From positions 1 to 27,865 of the forward strand of contig CAZIWA010000070.1 in NCBI GenBank assembly GCA_964542875.1: a stretch of 27,865 bases of DNA. Reading direction: 5' to 3'. The notes under the pieces are model-generated. The model saw only the letters and a list, made by a program, of their open reading frames with translations. It searched no databases and was not told where the DNA came from. Below, in pieces: positions 13,621 to 21,300 of the stretch. The position numbers and the translations under genes were made by a program. How positions within the stretch are numbered: the stretch's first letter is position 1; each line of letters begins with the position of its first letter. This DNA is from CAZGOM01 sp964542875 (lineage in GTDB: Bacteria; Planctomycetota; Phycisphaerae; Phycisphaerales; Phycisphaeraceae).

Positions 13621-14559
13621 ATGCGCTACGACGTACACAACCACCTGGGCCTTGATCTTGGTTTTTACCTTCGCGGCTGGTGGCCTTACGCCCAGACGGC
13701 GATGCACCTGATTGACTATATGGACCGCCACGGGATTGATAAGTCCGTGGTGTTTCCGTTTGGGTTGCCTTGCGCGTTTGACGAGTACGCGTATGGCGAT
13801 GGGCACAAGGTGGTGCTGCGGCCGGATCGGACTCCCTTTGACCGGGAGAACCCGATGCTGCTGCAGGAACTGGAGCGCGTGGACACCGAAGAGCGCCTGC
13901 TGATGCTGGCGATGTTCGACCCCGGGCGTGAGGTGAAAGACCAGGTGAAACGGCTGGAGAAGCTGTTTGACAAGTCCAAGCGGGTGGTTGGGCTGAAGGT
14001 TCAGGCGACGATCCTGGAATCACCCATCAACCAGCTTCTGACGGTGGGGCGGCCGCTGATGGAGTTTGCCAATGCGCGCAAGCTGCCGGTGTTGATCCAC
14101 ACGTCGATTCTGCCGAGCGATTTGTTTTCGCCCGCGAAGGACTGCCTGGACATCGCCGATCAGTTTCCTGACGCGCGCTTCAATATGGCGCACTCGATCC
14201 GGTTTCACCTGCCGAGCCTTAAGCGCGCGGCGCAGATGCCCAATGTCTGGGTGGACAACTCGGCTCATCTGGCGCACTGCTGGCTGGCCGTGAGGGACAT
14301 CCCCGCGGTGGCGATGGGCAAGGAACGCGTGGACGCGGACTACAACAAGCCCGGCGAGGTGCTGGAGATCATCAACGAGATCATTCCCGGCAAATACATG
14401 TGGGGCTCGGACTCGCCGTTCCATAGCTGGTGCGACGATTCACTGGCGATCATCCAGCGCTACAAGGCCGAAACGGATGTGATCTTCGGCGTGAAGCGGT
14501 CGACGCAGGAGCGGATGCTGACCAAGGGGCCCGAGGCGTGGCTGTTTGGGCAGGGATGA
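13621..14559 (+). CDS. Amidohydrolase-2 family metal-dependent hydrolase
   Basis: A 312-residue TIM-barrel hydrolase of the amidohydrolase_2 family. It shows DVHNH (4-8, metal ligands at the first strand), GLKVQ (124-128), VLIHTS (His160), MAHSIRFH (His191) and MWGSDSPFHSW (Asp264), in the usual order. Relatives hydrolyse or decarboxylate lactones and cyclic acids such as 2-pyrone-4,6-dicarboxylate, gamma-resorcylate or sugar lactones. The ATG has no SD and sits two bases after an inverted-repeat arm. Co-direction with the RraA-like and SDR genes points to one pathway. The specific reaction is not determinable from the sequence. Confidence 0.88.
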   Translation: MRYDVHNHLGLDLGFYLRGWWPYAQTAMHLIDYMDRHGIDKSVVFPFGLPCAFDEYAYGDGHKVVLRPDRTPFDRENPMLLQELERVDTEERLLMLAMFDPGREVKDQVKRLEKLFDKSKRVVGLKVQATILESPINQLLTVGRPLMEFANARKLPVLIHTSILPSDLFSPAKDCLDIADQFPDARFNMAHSIRFHLPSLKRAAQMPNVWVDNSAHLAHCWLAVRDIPAVAMGKERVDADYNKPGEVLEIINEIIPGKYMWGSDSPFHSWCDDSLAIIQRYKAETDVIFGVKRSTQERMLTKGPEAWLFGQG

Positions 14560-14566
14560 GAAGAAG

Positions 14567-14584
14567 GGCTGGAGTCTGGTCAGA
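14567..14584 (+). repeat. Short dispersed repeat GGCTG..GTCTGGTCAGA, copy 1
   Basis: This 18-base string matches 24016-24033 at 16 of 18 positions. Both lie in intergenic DNA close to AT-rich AAGAG/AGATTAA-like text. The shortness makes chance recurrence possible. Confidence 0.3.
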
Positions 14585-14620
14585 TAAGAGCAGATAAAAC
14601 TATTAACCGAGGATTGTTTC

Positions 14621-15418
14621 ATGTTCAGTCTTAAAGGTCACACGGCGCTGATTACCGGTTCCAGCAAGGGCGTGGGTCGGTCGATCGCGGAATCGCTGGC
14701 GAAGGCCGGTGCGGACATCGTGATTCACGGCCGCTCACTTACGCCTGACGCGCAGCAAGCCATTGACGCGTGCGCGCGGCACGGCGTGAAGGTGTCCTTT
14801 GTGGGCAGCGACCTTTCCGGGCCGATCGAGCCCGCGGTGACGACGCTGTTTGAAGCTGCGATCAAGGTGGCACCGAAGATTGACCTGGTGATCAACAACG
14901 CCGGGCAGTATTTCGACCGGCCGTATCTGGAAATGACCTACGAGGCGTTTGAAAAGACCATGCGCCTGAACGTGGGTTCGGGGTACTTCCTGACGCAGCT
15001 TTTCTCGCGGCGGTGGGTGGACAACAACGTCAACGGGCGGGTGCTGTTTATCGGCAGCATCAACGGCCAGCAGGCCGAGCCGGTTTCGACGGCGTATGAC
15101 ATTTCCAAGGGCGCCATCGAGATGATGGTGCGCACGCTGGCGGTGGCGCTGGCGCCGTTGAATATTCGGGTGAACGGCCTGGCGCCGGGTTTGGTGCGTA
15201 CGCCGCAGACGGCTTGGCTGGATACGAATCCGGTGACTGCCAAGTGGGCTGCGCTGCACACGCCCAATGGGCAGGTTCCGCATTCGGACGTTTGCGGCCC
15301 CGGCGCGGTGTATCTGCTGTCGGATGAAGCCGAGCACGTTCACGGGCAGATGCTGCTGGTGGACGGCGGGATCAGCGCGCTACAGTTCCCGGCGAAGCCC
15401 GCTGATTACGCGCTGTGA
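14621..15418 (+). CDS. Short-chain dehydrogenase/reductase (SDR)
   Basis: A 265-residue classical SDR with the Rossmann cofactor motif TGSSKGVG (12-19), NNAG (92-95), the catalytic Ser146, Tyr159 and Lys163 (YDISK) and the C-terminal ending LLVDGGISA. The IHGRS segment after the second strand (35-39) favours NADP(H), although this is only a rough guide. It probably oxidises or reduces a hydroxyl or keto acid intermediate in the same pathway as the adjacent amidohydrolase and RraA-like protein, 61 bases downstream of the former. A short palindrome GAAGCTT-G-AAGCTTC (15417-15431) overlaps the stop codon, without a T-run. Confidence 0.93.
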   Translation: MFSLKGHTALITGSSKGVGRSIAESLAKAGADIVIHGRSLTPDAQQAIDACARHGVKVSFVGSDLSGPIEPAVTTLFEAAIKVAPKIDLVINNAGQYFDRPYLEMTYEAFEKTMRLNVGSGYFLTQLFSRRWVDNNVNGRVLFIGSINGQQAEPVSTAYDISKGAIEMMVRTLAVALAPLNIRVNGLAPGLVRTPQTAWLDTNPVTAKWAALHTPNGQVPHSDVCGPGAVYLLSDEAEHVHGQMLLVDGGISALQFPAKPADYAL

Positions 15419-15551
15419 AGCTTGAAGCTTCCTTCTGAGTTGATTCGTGGCGGCGCGTGCAAGGCATGGCGCTGCTTCGGGTTGTGCTGTGCCACCGGGA
15501 AATGAGTCATTTTTGTGGATGAAATTCCTTCGGGTATGCGGGGATCCCTGA

Positions 15552-15580
15552 TTGCAAAGAACGCGGGATTTTTTCATAAA
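15552..15580 (+). promoter_or_regulatory. Possible promoter of the first lipoprotein gene
   Basis: TTGCAA (15552-15557) and CATAAA (15575-15580) are separated by exactly 17 bases. Each matches four of six consensus positions. Transcription would start near 15587, 36 bases before the ATG. Confidence 0.35.
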
Positions 15581-15622
15581 GGTGGGACAGGTCTTAAACC
15601 CATCACTCAGAAAGGATCGGTC

Positions 15623-15898
15623 ATGAAGCGTTCTTCCTCTCTTTGCCTGGCGGCTTTTTGCGCGGTTGCTTTGACTCTGGCGGGCTGCTCGACGACTGAG
15701 AACGTCTCCCTTGGCGCGGATGGCGCACCGGCCGCGGTGAGCGCGTCGTTCCAAAGGAGCCATCCTGACGGAAAGATTTCCAATGTCCGCAAGAAGGTCT
15801 ATAAAGACGGGCATGTGAAATACAACATCGAATACCGGGATTCGATCGGTAAGCTGCACGATGTGAACTACGACGAAAATGGCAATCTGGTCAAGTAA
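15623..15898 (+). CDS. Small PepSY-like lipoprotein, first of a tandem pair
   Basis: A 91-residue lipoprotein with a short basic start, a hydrophobic stretch and the lipobox LAGC (the Cys is followed by STTEN). The mature part, about 70 residues, has the pattern of PepSY-like (BLIP-type) domains: ASFQRSHPDG, then a KVYKDGHVKYNIEYRD hairpin, and an N-Y-D-E-N-G-N-L end. ATG 15623 has AAAGGA at 15611-15616. The upstream in-frame start at 15515 would put 36 non-lipoprotein residues before the signal sequence and is rejected. The next gene is a clear paralogue. The role is unknown: an envelope anchor, inhibitor or binding protein. Confidence 0.85.
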   Translation: MKRSSSLCLAAFCAVALTLAGCSTTENVSLGADGAPAAVSASFQRSHPDGKISNVRKKVYKDGHVKYNIEYRDSIGKLHDVNYDENGNLVK

Positions 15899-16062
15899 GC
15901 ATCACCGGTGTCGGCGGCCGTCCGCATGAGGGGGCTTGATGGGGATCGTCGTGCCCCGGCGGTCTATTTGACTGACATGCGGGAATCCCCGAGAGATGCG
16001 GTTGAGATGCCCGGGGTAGGATGCCAGCAATCAAATCAAAAACCTTTTTTAAGGAGTGCCTG

Positions 16063-16335
16063 ATGAAACCTACCACTATTGCCGGAACCGTGTTGGCCGT
16101 CATTGCAGCGGTGCTTTTGTTTGGCTGTGCGAGCAAGCACGAAAGCCTTGGGCCCAACGGAGCACCGGCGAACGTGATGGCGTCGTTCCATGAGAAGTAT
16201 CCCGGCTCGACCGTGCGCAACGTGGAGAAGGAAGTCTATAAGGACGGCACAGTGCACTGGGAGATCGAGTACACCGATCAGAACGGCAAGAACCGGGATG
16301 TGGAACTGGATAGCGCGGGAAACTTCGCGCATTGA
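16063..16335 (+). CDS. Small PepSY-like lipoprotein, second of a tandem pair
   Basis: A 90-residue lipoprotein with lipobox LFGC. The mature domain aligns with the previous gene along its whole length (SLGPNGAPANVMASF, EVYKDGTVHWEIEYTD, a C-terminal D-x-x-G-N-F), so the two arose by tandem duplication. They have since diverged to moderate identity. ATG 16063 has AAGGAG at 16051-16056; the upstream in-frame ATG 16021 is rejected. A strong terminator follows at 16361. Confidence 0.87.
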   Translation: MKPTTIAGTVLAVIAAVLLFGCASKHESLGPNGAPANVMASFHEKYPGSTVRNVEKEVYKDGTVHWEIEYTDQNGKNRDVELDSAGNFAH

Positions 16336-16360
16336 GATTCACAGGCAGATGATCAAGAAG

Positions 16361-16388
16361 ACAGGCCGCATCTGCGGTCTGTTTTTTT
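16361..16388 (+). terminator. Intrinsic terminator after the lipoprotein pair
   Basis: ACAGGCCGC (16361-16369) pairs with GCGGTCTGT (16374-16382), with one G-T wobble and a 4-base loop, followed by seven T residues (16382-16388). This is a classic rho-independent terminator on the plus strand. Confidence 0.88.
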
Positions 16389-16691
16389 GGTTTGGGTGCG
16401 CGCGCAGGAGAGAAGTGGCGGATTTTTAACCGCAAAGCCGCGAAGTTAAGAGGCAGAAAAACAGGGTCCGGAAAGGTTGAAGAGAGAGGCAAGATTAAAA
16501 GCAGATGGAGTTGGGTTGTGACAAGTTGATTGGCACGGACGTTCAAAGCAATAGGAGCAAAGAGTAAAGATGCGGGGCTTGCTGGTTTGATATGACCGGT
16601 TTGACCGCTGACGAATCCAACGCAACACTGTTAGATCTGTATCTCGATCTGGGTTCTATTTCACCGAACAACCTCTGGAGGAGGAGATTCA
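16389..16691. other. 303-base gap ahead of xylA
   Basis: No gene is visible. At 16426-16445 is the string TTAACCGCAAAGCCGCGAAG, which contains two imperfect copies of CGC(G/A)AAG and looks like a genome-scattered repeat motif. The remainder should hold the xylA promoter and leader, but I found no convincing -35/-10 pair. Confidence 0.4.
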
Positions 16692-17867
16692 ATGTCCAAG
16701 CCTGACTTTAACGGTACCCCTGCTGACAAATTCACTTTTGGGCTCTGGACCGTGGGCAACCCCGGCCGTGACCCGTTTGGCGAACCCACCCGGGGCAACC
16801 TTTCCCCCGCGGAACGCGTGGACCTGCTGGGCAAGATCGGCGGCGTTTACGGCGTGAACTTCCACGACAACGACCTGATCCCCATCGATGCGACACCGGC
16901 GGAAGCCGATCAGATCAAGAGCGACTTCACCAAGGCGCTCAAGCGCAACAAGATCAAAGTGCCGATGGCGACGACGAACCTTTTCAGCGACCCGGCCTTC
17001 AAGGACGGCGCTTTCACCTCCAACGACGCCTCGGTGCGTGCGTACGCGATTCAGAAGACCATGCGCGCCATGGACCTGGGCGCGGAATTCGGCGCCAAGA
17101 CGTACGTGTTCTGGGGCGGGCGCGAAGGGACCGACACCAACGCCGCCAAGGACCCGGTGAAGGCCGGCACATGGTTCCGCGAAGCGCTCAACTTCCTGTG
17201 CGAATACAACATCGAAAAGAAATACGGCTACAAGTTCGCCCTGGAAGCCAAGCCCAACGAACCCCGCGGGCACATCTTCCTGCCCGTGACGGGCTCCATG
17301 CTGGGCTTCATCTCCACGCTCAAGCACTCGGACATGGTGGGCGTGAACCCTGAATTCGCCCATGAACAGATGGCGGGGTTGAACTTCGTGCAGTGCGTTG
17401 CAGAAGCCATCGACGCCGGCAAGCTCTTCCACATCGACCTCAACGACCAGGAAGTCGGCCGGTTCGACCAGGACCTGCGTTTTGCCAGCCAGAGCTACAA
17501 GCACGCATTCTTCCTGGTGAAGCTGCTGGTGGACAACAAGTATTCGGGCCCCAAGCACTTCGACAGCCATGCGTACCGTACGTCGGACTTTGACGACGTG
17601 GTGGAATTCGCCCGGGGCTCCATGCGGTCTTACAAGATCCTGGAGCACAAGGTGGCGCAGTTCAACGCGGACAAGGAAATCCAGGCGCTGGTGAAGGAGA
17701 TCGAGCGCTCCGACAAGAAGCTTGGCCCCATCGTGGCCAAGTATTCTTCCGCTGGCGCCAAGGCCCTCCTGGCCGCGGACCTGGACCGCAAGAAGCTGGC
17801 CCAGCGCTCACTGCCTTATGAAAAGCTCGATCAGCTCGTATTTGAACTGCTGATGGGCGTGCGGTAA
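16692..17867 (+). CDS. xylA: Xylose isomerase, class I
   Basis: A 391-residue TIM-barrel enzyme interconverting xylose and xylulose (and glucose and fructose). The length and N-terminus match the shorter (class I, actinobacterial-type) enzymes. Active-site residues are all present: VNFHDND (His58, Asp61), EAKPNEPRGH (Glu185, Lys187), NPEFAHEQ (Glu221, His224), HIDLND (Asp249), RFDQDLRF (Asp259, Asp261) and FDSHAYR (Asp291). A strong GGAGGAGGAG site lies just upstream of ATG 16692. It stands alone, with no xylulokinase or transporter in the window, and a near-perfect terminator follows. Cytoplasmic. Confidence 0.97.
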   Translation: MSKPDFNGTPADKFTFGLWTVGNPGRDPFGEPTRGNLSPAERVDLLGKIGGVYGVNFHDNDLIPIDATPAEADQIKSDFTKALKRNKIKVPMATTNLFSDPAFKDGAFTSNDASVRAYAIQKTMRAMDLGAEFGAKTYVFWGGREGTDTNAAKDPVKAGTWFREALNFLCEYNIEKKYGYKFALEAKPNEPRGHIFLPVTGSMLGFISTLKHSDMVGVNPEFAHEQMAGLNFVQCVAEAIDAGKLFHIDLNDQEVGRFDQDLRFASQSYKHAFFLVKLLVDNKYSGPKHFDSHAYRTSDFDDVVEFARGSMRSYKILEHKVAQFNADKEIQALVKEIERSDKKLGPIVAKYSSAGAKALLAADLDRKKLAQRSLPYEKLDQLVFELLMGVR

Positions 17868-17888
17868 GCCGATTGAATGTGATTTAAG

Positions 17889-17926
17889 CAGGCCGGCCCG
17901 GGTAAACCCGGGCCGGCTTGTTTTTT
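17889..17926 (+). terminator. Intrinsic terminator after xylA
   Basis: GCCGGCCCGGGT (17892-17903) and ACCCGGGCCGGC (17906-17917) form a perfect 12-bp GC-rich stem with a 2-base centre, extended by three more pairs including a G-T. T-residues follow (17921-17926). This is the strongest terminator in the window. Confidence 0.93.
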
Positions 17927-18013
17927 GGATATTTCAAAGAGCCGGGACCGGCGTATGCGGGCGCGATTGAATTGGCCTAAAATGCCCTGTAGAACCCCAC
18001 CCGACCGGGCTCG

Positions 18014-19951
18014 ATGAAACTAAGCACCAAAATCCTGCTTTCTATGCTGACGATCACCACCGGACTGACGCTTCTTGTCAGTTGGATGGTGAGCATGAAC
18101 GTGTCGGCACACGAAACCGACCGGGTGAATACGGCGATCGGGAATGAGATTTTCCGGTCCATCCGGCGCACGGGGCGCATCCATCGGGAAGTGCAGCAAG
18201 TGGTGCGTTCGGCGCTGGAAACGCCGGAGAACCAACGCCTGGTGCGTGCGGCGCTGGACCCCAGGGCGGCAGAAACCCCGGAGGCGCGGGCGTTTAAGGA
18301 AGAACTGGTCCAGCAGCGGATCGCAAAAGAGCTGGAATCCCTGGGGGTACCGATCGCGTTTATTGCCCTGGCGACGCCGGGCGATGTGGACAAGCGGACG
18401 GTGCACGTGCTGGACACCCAGACCGCGGGGCTCAAGGATTACCTTTCCTGGGCCCGGCTGCCGTGGGTGGTGGACAAGGTGCTGGCGAGCGAATCGCCGG
18501 TGTCTCAGTATGTGTGGACACCCGCGGGGTTGTTCATCGCGCTGGGCGTGCCGGTGGAGATCGACAAACAGCGCAACCTGCGCGTGGCGTGCTTTGTGGG
18601 CATTGATGTGGAGCGGGTGTGGAGCAAGCAGCTTTTTGATGTGGGCGCCAACAACGAGGTGGAACTGACCGCCTGGTATGAGGTGCAGAATCAGATCGTG
18701 GCGCGGGCGACATCGCGGTCGATTGCGTCCACCGGGGCGACCAGTAAAGTTCAGCCTGACCCGAACTTTTTAGGTTCCAGCGTGCAGAAGGTGAAGTTCG
18801 CGGGGTATGAGATTGACCAGATCGTGTTTCAGGCCGACGGCGAAAAGTACCTGGGGCAGGTGATCGGGCTGGACCTGGAAAATCGGCTTTCGGGGCGTTT
18901 CGTGATTGCGGCATCGCTGGACCAGGCGCTTTTGCCGCTTAAGCGGCTGCAGCAGGAAATCATCATTGCGGCCCTGCTTGCGGTGGTGCTCTCGCTGGTG
19001 GCATGCAGGTACCTGACGGCGCTGATCATCAAGCCGGTGGAAGAACTGCTGGCAGGGACGCAGCGCATCAGCGAGGGAAATTACGACCATCCGGTGAAGA
19101 TCGCCCGGGCCGACGAACTGGGGAAGCTGGCGCGCAGCTTCAACCAGATGGCCCAGGGCCTGGGCGAGCGTGCCAGGCTGCTGGAAGAGCGTTTTAAGAT
19201 GGTGAAGCTGGAGGAAGACCTGGAGGTGGCCAGGCGCATTCAGCAGGATTTGCTGCCCAAGGAACTGCCTGCTGTGCCGGGGTACGACCTGGCGGTGTTC
19301 AGCCACGCCGCGGAGCAGACCGGCGGGGATATCTACGACATTGTGGAATTGCCCTGCTATGGGCCGGGCACGCCGCCGATTCTGATCCTGGTTGCGGATG
19401 CGACCGGGCATGGCATCGGGCCGGCGCTGAGCGTGACGCAGATGCGCTCGATGCTGCGCGTGGGCATCCGGTTCACCACGGACCTGTCGCGCGTGCTGGA
19501 CGCGATCAACCTGCAGGTGTGTCAGGACCTGGATGCGAATCGATTCATCACGGCGTTTGTGGGGATCCTGAATCCCGCGGCCAATACGCTGCAATACCTT
19601 TCCGCGGGGCACGGGCCGATGGTGGTGCGCCGGGCCCGGGACAACAGCGCGCAACTGCTGATGCCCACGGGAATGCCGCTGGGCATTTCCCCAAAAATGC
19701 GCAATGAATCCGTGTGCACGATGCGTTTTGAGCCGGGCGATCAGATGGTGATTTTGACTGATGGGTTTCACGAGACGCTCAACAAGAGCGGGCGGACGTA
19801 TGGCGTGGAACGGCTATTGGCCTTCATGCAGTCGACGAAGGCGCAGGAATCCGAGGCGTGGATCAAGGCGCTTCTGGAAGAAACCCAAAAGCATTCTGAA
19901 GGCCTGAAGCAGGCCGATGACCGGACAGCGGTGGTGCTTAAACGGCTTTGA
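18014..19951 (+). CDS. Membrane-bound HAMP/SpoIIE-type PP2C phosphatase
   Basis: A 645-residue signalling protein. The first hydrophobic helix lies at about 7-27, followed by a periplasmic sensor region of about 290 residues with no recognised motif, a second helix at about 316-336, a HAMP domain (337-389), a coiled coil (385-412) and a SpoIIE/PP2C phosphatase domain (about 420-645). The phosphatase motifs are TGGDIYDI (436-443), VADATGHGIG (460-469), ANRFITAFVG, LSAGHGP, ILTDGFHE and the closing DDRTAVVL; the aspartates bind Mg/Mn. Such proteins normally dephosphorylate an anti-sigma-factor antagonist (STAS) in response to an external signal. No STAS or anti-sigma gene is nearby. It ends four bases from the stop of the convergent RidA gene. 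The start region lacks an SD, but TAAAAT (17978-17983) is a possible -10. Confidence 0.93.
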   Translation: MKLSTKILLSMLTITTGLTLLVSWMVSMNVSAHETDRVNTAIGNEIFRSIRRTGRIHREVQQVVRSALETPENQRLVRAALDPRAAETPEARAFKEELVQQRIAKELESLGVPIAFIALATPGDVDKRTVHVLDTQTAGLKDYLSWARLPWVVDKVLASESPVSQYVWTPAGLFIALGVPVEIDKQRNLRVACFVGIDVERVWSKQLFDVGANNEVELTAWYEVQNQIVARATSRSIASTGATSKVQPDPNFLGSSVQKVKFAGYEIDQIVFQADGEKYLGQVIGLDLENRLSGRFVIAASLDQALLPLKRLQQEIIIAALLAVVLSLVACRYLTALIIKPVEELLAGTQRISEGNYDHPVKIARADELGKLARSFNQMAQGLGERARLLEERFKMVKLEEDLEVARRIQQDLLPKELPAVPGYDLAVFSHAAEQTGGDIYDIVELPCYGPGTPPILILVADATGHGIGPALSVTQMRSMLRVGIRFTTDLSRVLDAINLQVCQDLDANRFITAFVGILNPAANTLQYLSAGHGPMVVRRARDNSAQLLMPTGMPLGISPKMRNESVCTMRFEPGDQMVILTDGFHETLNKSGRTYGVERLLAFMQSTKAQESEAWIKALLEETQKHSEGLKQADDRTAVVLKRL

Positions 19952-19955
19952 TGGG

Positions 19956-20333
19956 TCAGGCCTCCCTGGGCACTTCGGCTAATACGACGGCTTCCACGAG
20001 CATGCCCGCCTGGAGTTGCGCGCCGACGGCGATGCGCATGGGGGAGCAGCCAGCGAAGTAGGTTTTGTAGACCTCATTGACCTGGGCGATGTCGCGGTTG
20101 ACGTCCTGCAGGTAGAGCCTGACGGAGACGACGTTGTTCTTTGGGGTTTTGCAGAGGGCGAGCACATCGTCGAGCTGCTTGAGGATTTCGACCATGTGTT
20201 CGCGTGCGCCGCCTGCGACGGGCTTGGTTTGTCCGTCGGGGATGGGGGTGATGACCGTCTCCATGATTTTGCCGGAGTAGATGACGGCATCGCAGATGGG
20301 GAAAGAAGTGTAGGGGTTTTTGAATTCTGGCAT
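19956..20333 (-). CDS. RidA-family protein
   Basis: A 125-residue RidA-fold protein, probably a trimer. VIYSGKIMETV, VRLYLQDVN, the arginine in SPMRIAVGAQL (Arg100) and VEAVVLAE are the family landmarks. Classic RidA enzymes deaminate reactive enamines; divergent members like this one may have other substrates. ATG 20333 is preferred over the in-frame TTG 20348. It follows the alpha/beta hydrolase gene with a 30-base gap from the chosen start and is probably co-transcribed with it. Confidence 0.85.
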   Translation of the reverse strand: MPEFKNPYTSFPICDAVIYSGKIMETVITPIPDGQTKPVAGGAREHMVEILKQLDDVLALCKTPKNNVVSVRLYLQDVNRDIAQVNEVYKTYFAGCSPMRIAVGAQLQAGMLVEAVVLAEVPREA

Positions 20334-20363
20334 GGGTGACCTGAGCAAGGGGAGTGGGGCGGC

Positions 20364-21212
20364 TTATCTAAGATGTTTGGCGAGGAAGTCGGCGCATTCG
20401 CCGGCGAACTTTACGAGCAACTGGTCATAGTCGGTTATCTGGGGCACATCTTCGCTTTTGCGGATGACGCATTCCACGCCGGCTTTGTCCATGTATTGCT
20501 TGAAAGCCGAGGCGAAGCGGGGGTGGTGGATGCCGGCGCCTGGGGTGAGGTCTGGGGTGAGGGGCGCGTCTGGAGTGACGTTGAAGATGTAGGTCGGCGG
20601 GGAATTTTGATCGACCATGTCGGGGAAATTGACACGCTTGAAGCGCTCGCGGGCCCAGGGTTGTTCGTAGTCCTCAAAGGGGACCTGGACGATTTTGGGG
20701 ATGGTGTGGAAGGCCCAGGTTTGCCCGGGGATGATGGATTTGATGAAGACGGGGTCCAGAGAGGTCTGGGTTTCCCAGGAGGCGATGGCGGTGAGTTTGC
20801 TGGATTGACGGGCGATGGGGTCTGGGGAGGCGGGGTCGGCGTAGTCAGGATGGAGGCCGAGCCAGAAGGCGCTGACGGAGCCGGCCGAGCCGCCGCCGGC
20901 TGAGGCGAGGTTGGGATTGAGGTTCCATTTGGCGGCGTTGTGGCGGAGGAATTGGATGGCGCGGACGGCGTCGTTCATGGGGGCGAAGAGCTCGGGGTCG
21001 TCGGTGAACCGGTAGTTCATCGCGGCATAGGTGATGCCGTGCTTGAGGAGTGCGGTTTCGAGGCCGGGGAGTGCGAATTTGACTTTGTCGCCGCCGACAT
21101 AGCCGCCGCCGTGGATGAAGAGGTAGAAGGGGCGGGGGCCGGGTTGGCTGGCGAGGTGGAGGTCCAGCAGGTGGCGCGGGTGTGGGCCGTAGGGGATGTT
21201 TGAGAGGATCAT
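20364..21212 (-). CDS. Alpha/beta-hydrolase (carboxylesterase-like)
   Basis: A 282-residue serine hydrolase of the alpha/beta fold. It has the oxyanion-hole motif HGGGY (34-38), the nucleophile elbow GGGSAG with Ser109, and a C-terminal HHPRF region that may supply the catalytic histidine. GGSAG in place of the usual GDSAG is a small variation. No signal peptide is seen, so it is cytoplasmic. The likely activity is ester or lactone hydrolysis of a small molecule. The adjoining RidA gene suggests a shared pathway. The start ATG 21212 is the natural family start. Confidence 0.87.
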   Translation of the reverse strand: MILSNIPYGPHPRHLLDLHLASQPGPRPFYLFIHGGGYVGGDKVKFALPGLETALLKHGITYAAMNYRFTDDPELFAPMNDAVRAIQFLRHNAAKWNLNPNLASAGGGSAGSVSAFWLGLHPDYADPASPDPIARQSSKLTAIASWETQTSLDPVFIKSIIPGQTWAFHTIPKIVQVPFEDYEQPWARERFKRVNFPDMVDQNSPPTYIFNVTPDAPLTPDLTPGAGIHHPRFASAFKQYMDKAGVECVIRKSEDVPQITDYDQLLVKFAGECADFLAKHLR

Positions 21213-21288
21213 GCGTGGAGTTTAACACTGCCGAGGCGGGGTGAAAGGGGGCTGTAATTCAAGGCCAGACTGATTTTGGGTATCAGGT

Positions 21289-21294
21289 TAAAAT
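21289..21294 (+). promoter_or_regulatory. -10 hexamer of pheA (leaderless)
   Basis: TAAAAT (five of six to the consensus) ends six bases before ATG 21301 and no SD is present. The transcript should start at the ATG. Confidence 0.45.
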
Positions 21295-21300
21295 CTTCGG

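Noticed and set aside
15515..15622. Longer start for the first lipoprotein
   Set aside because: It would place 36 residues before the signal sequence, and a good SD and lipobox fit ATG 15623.
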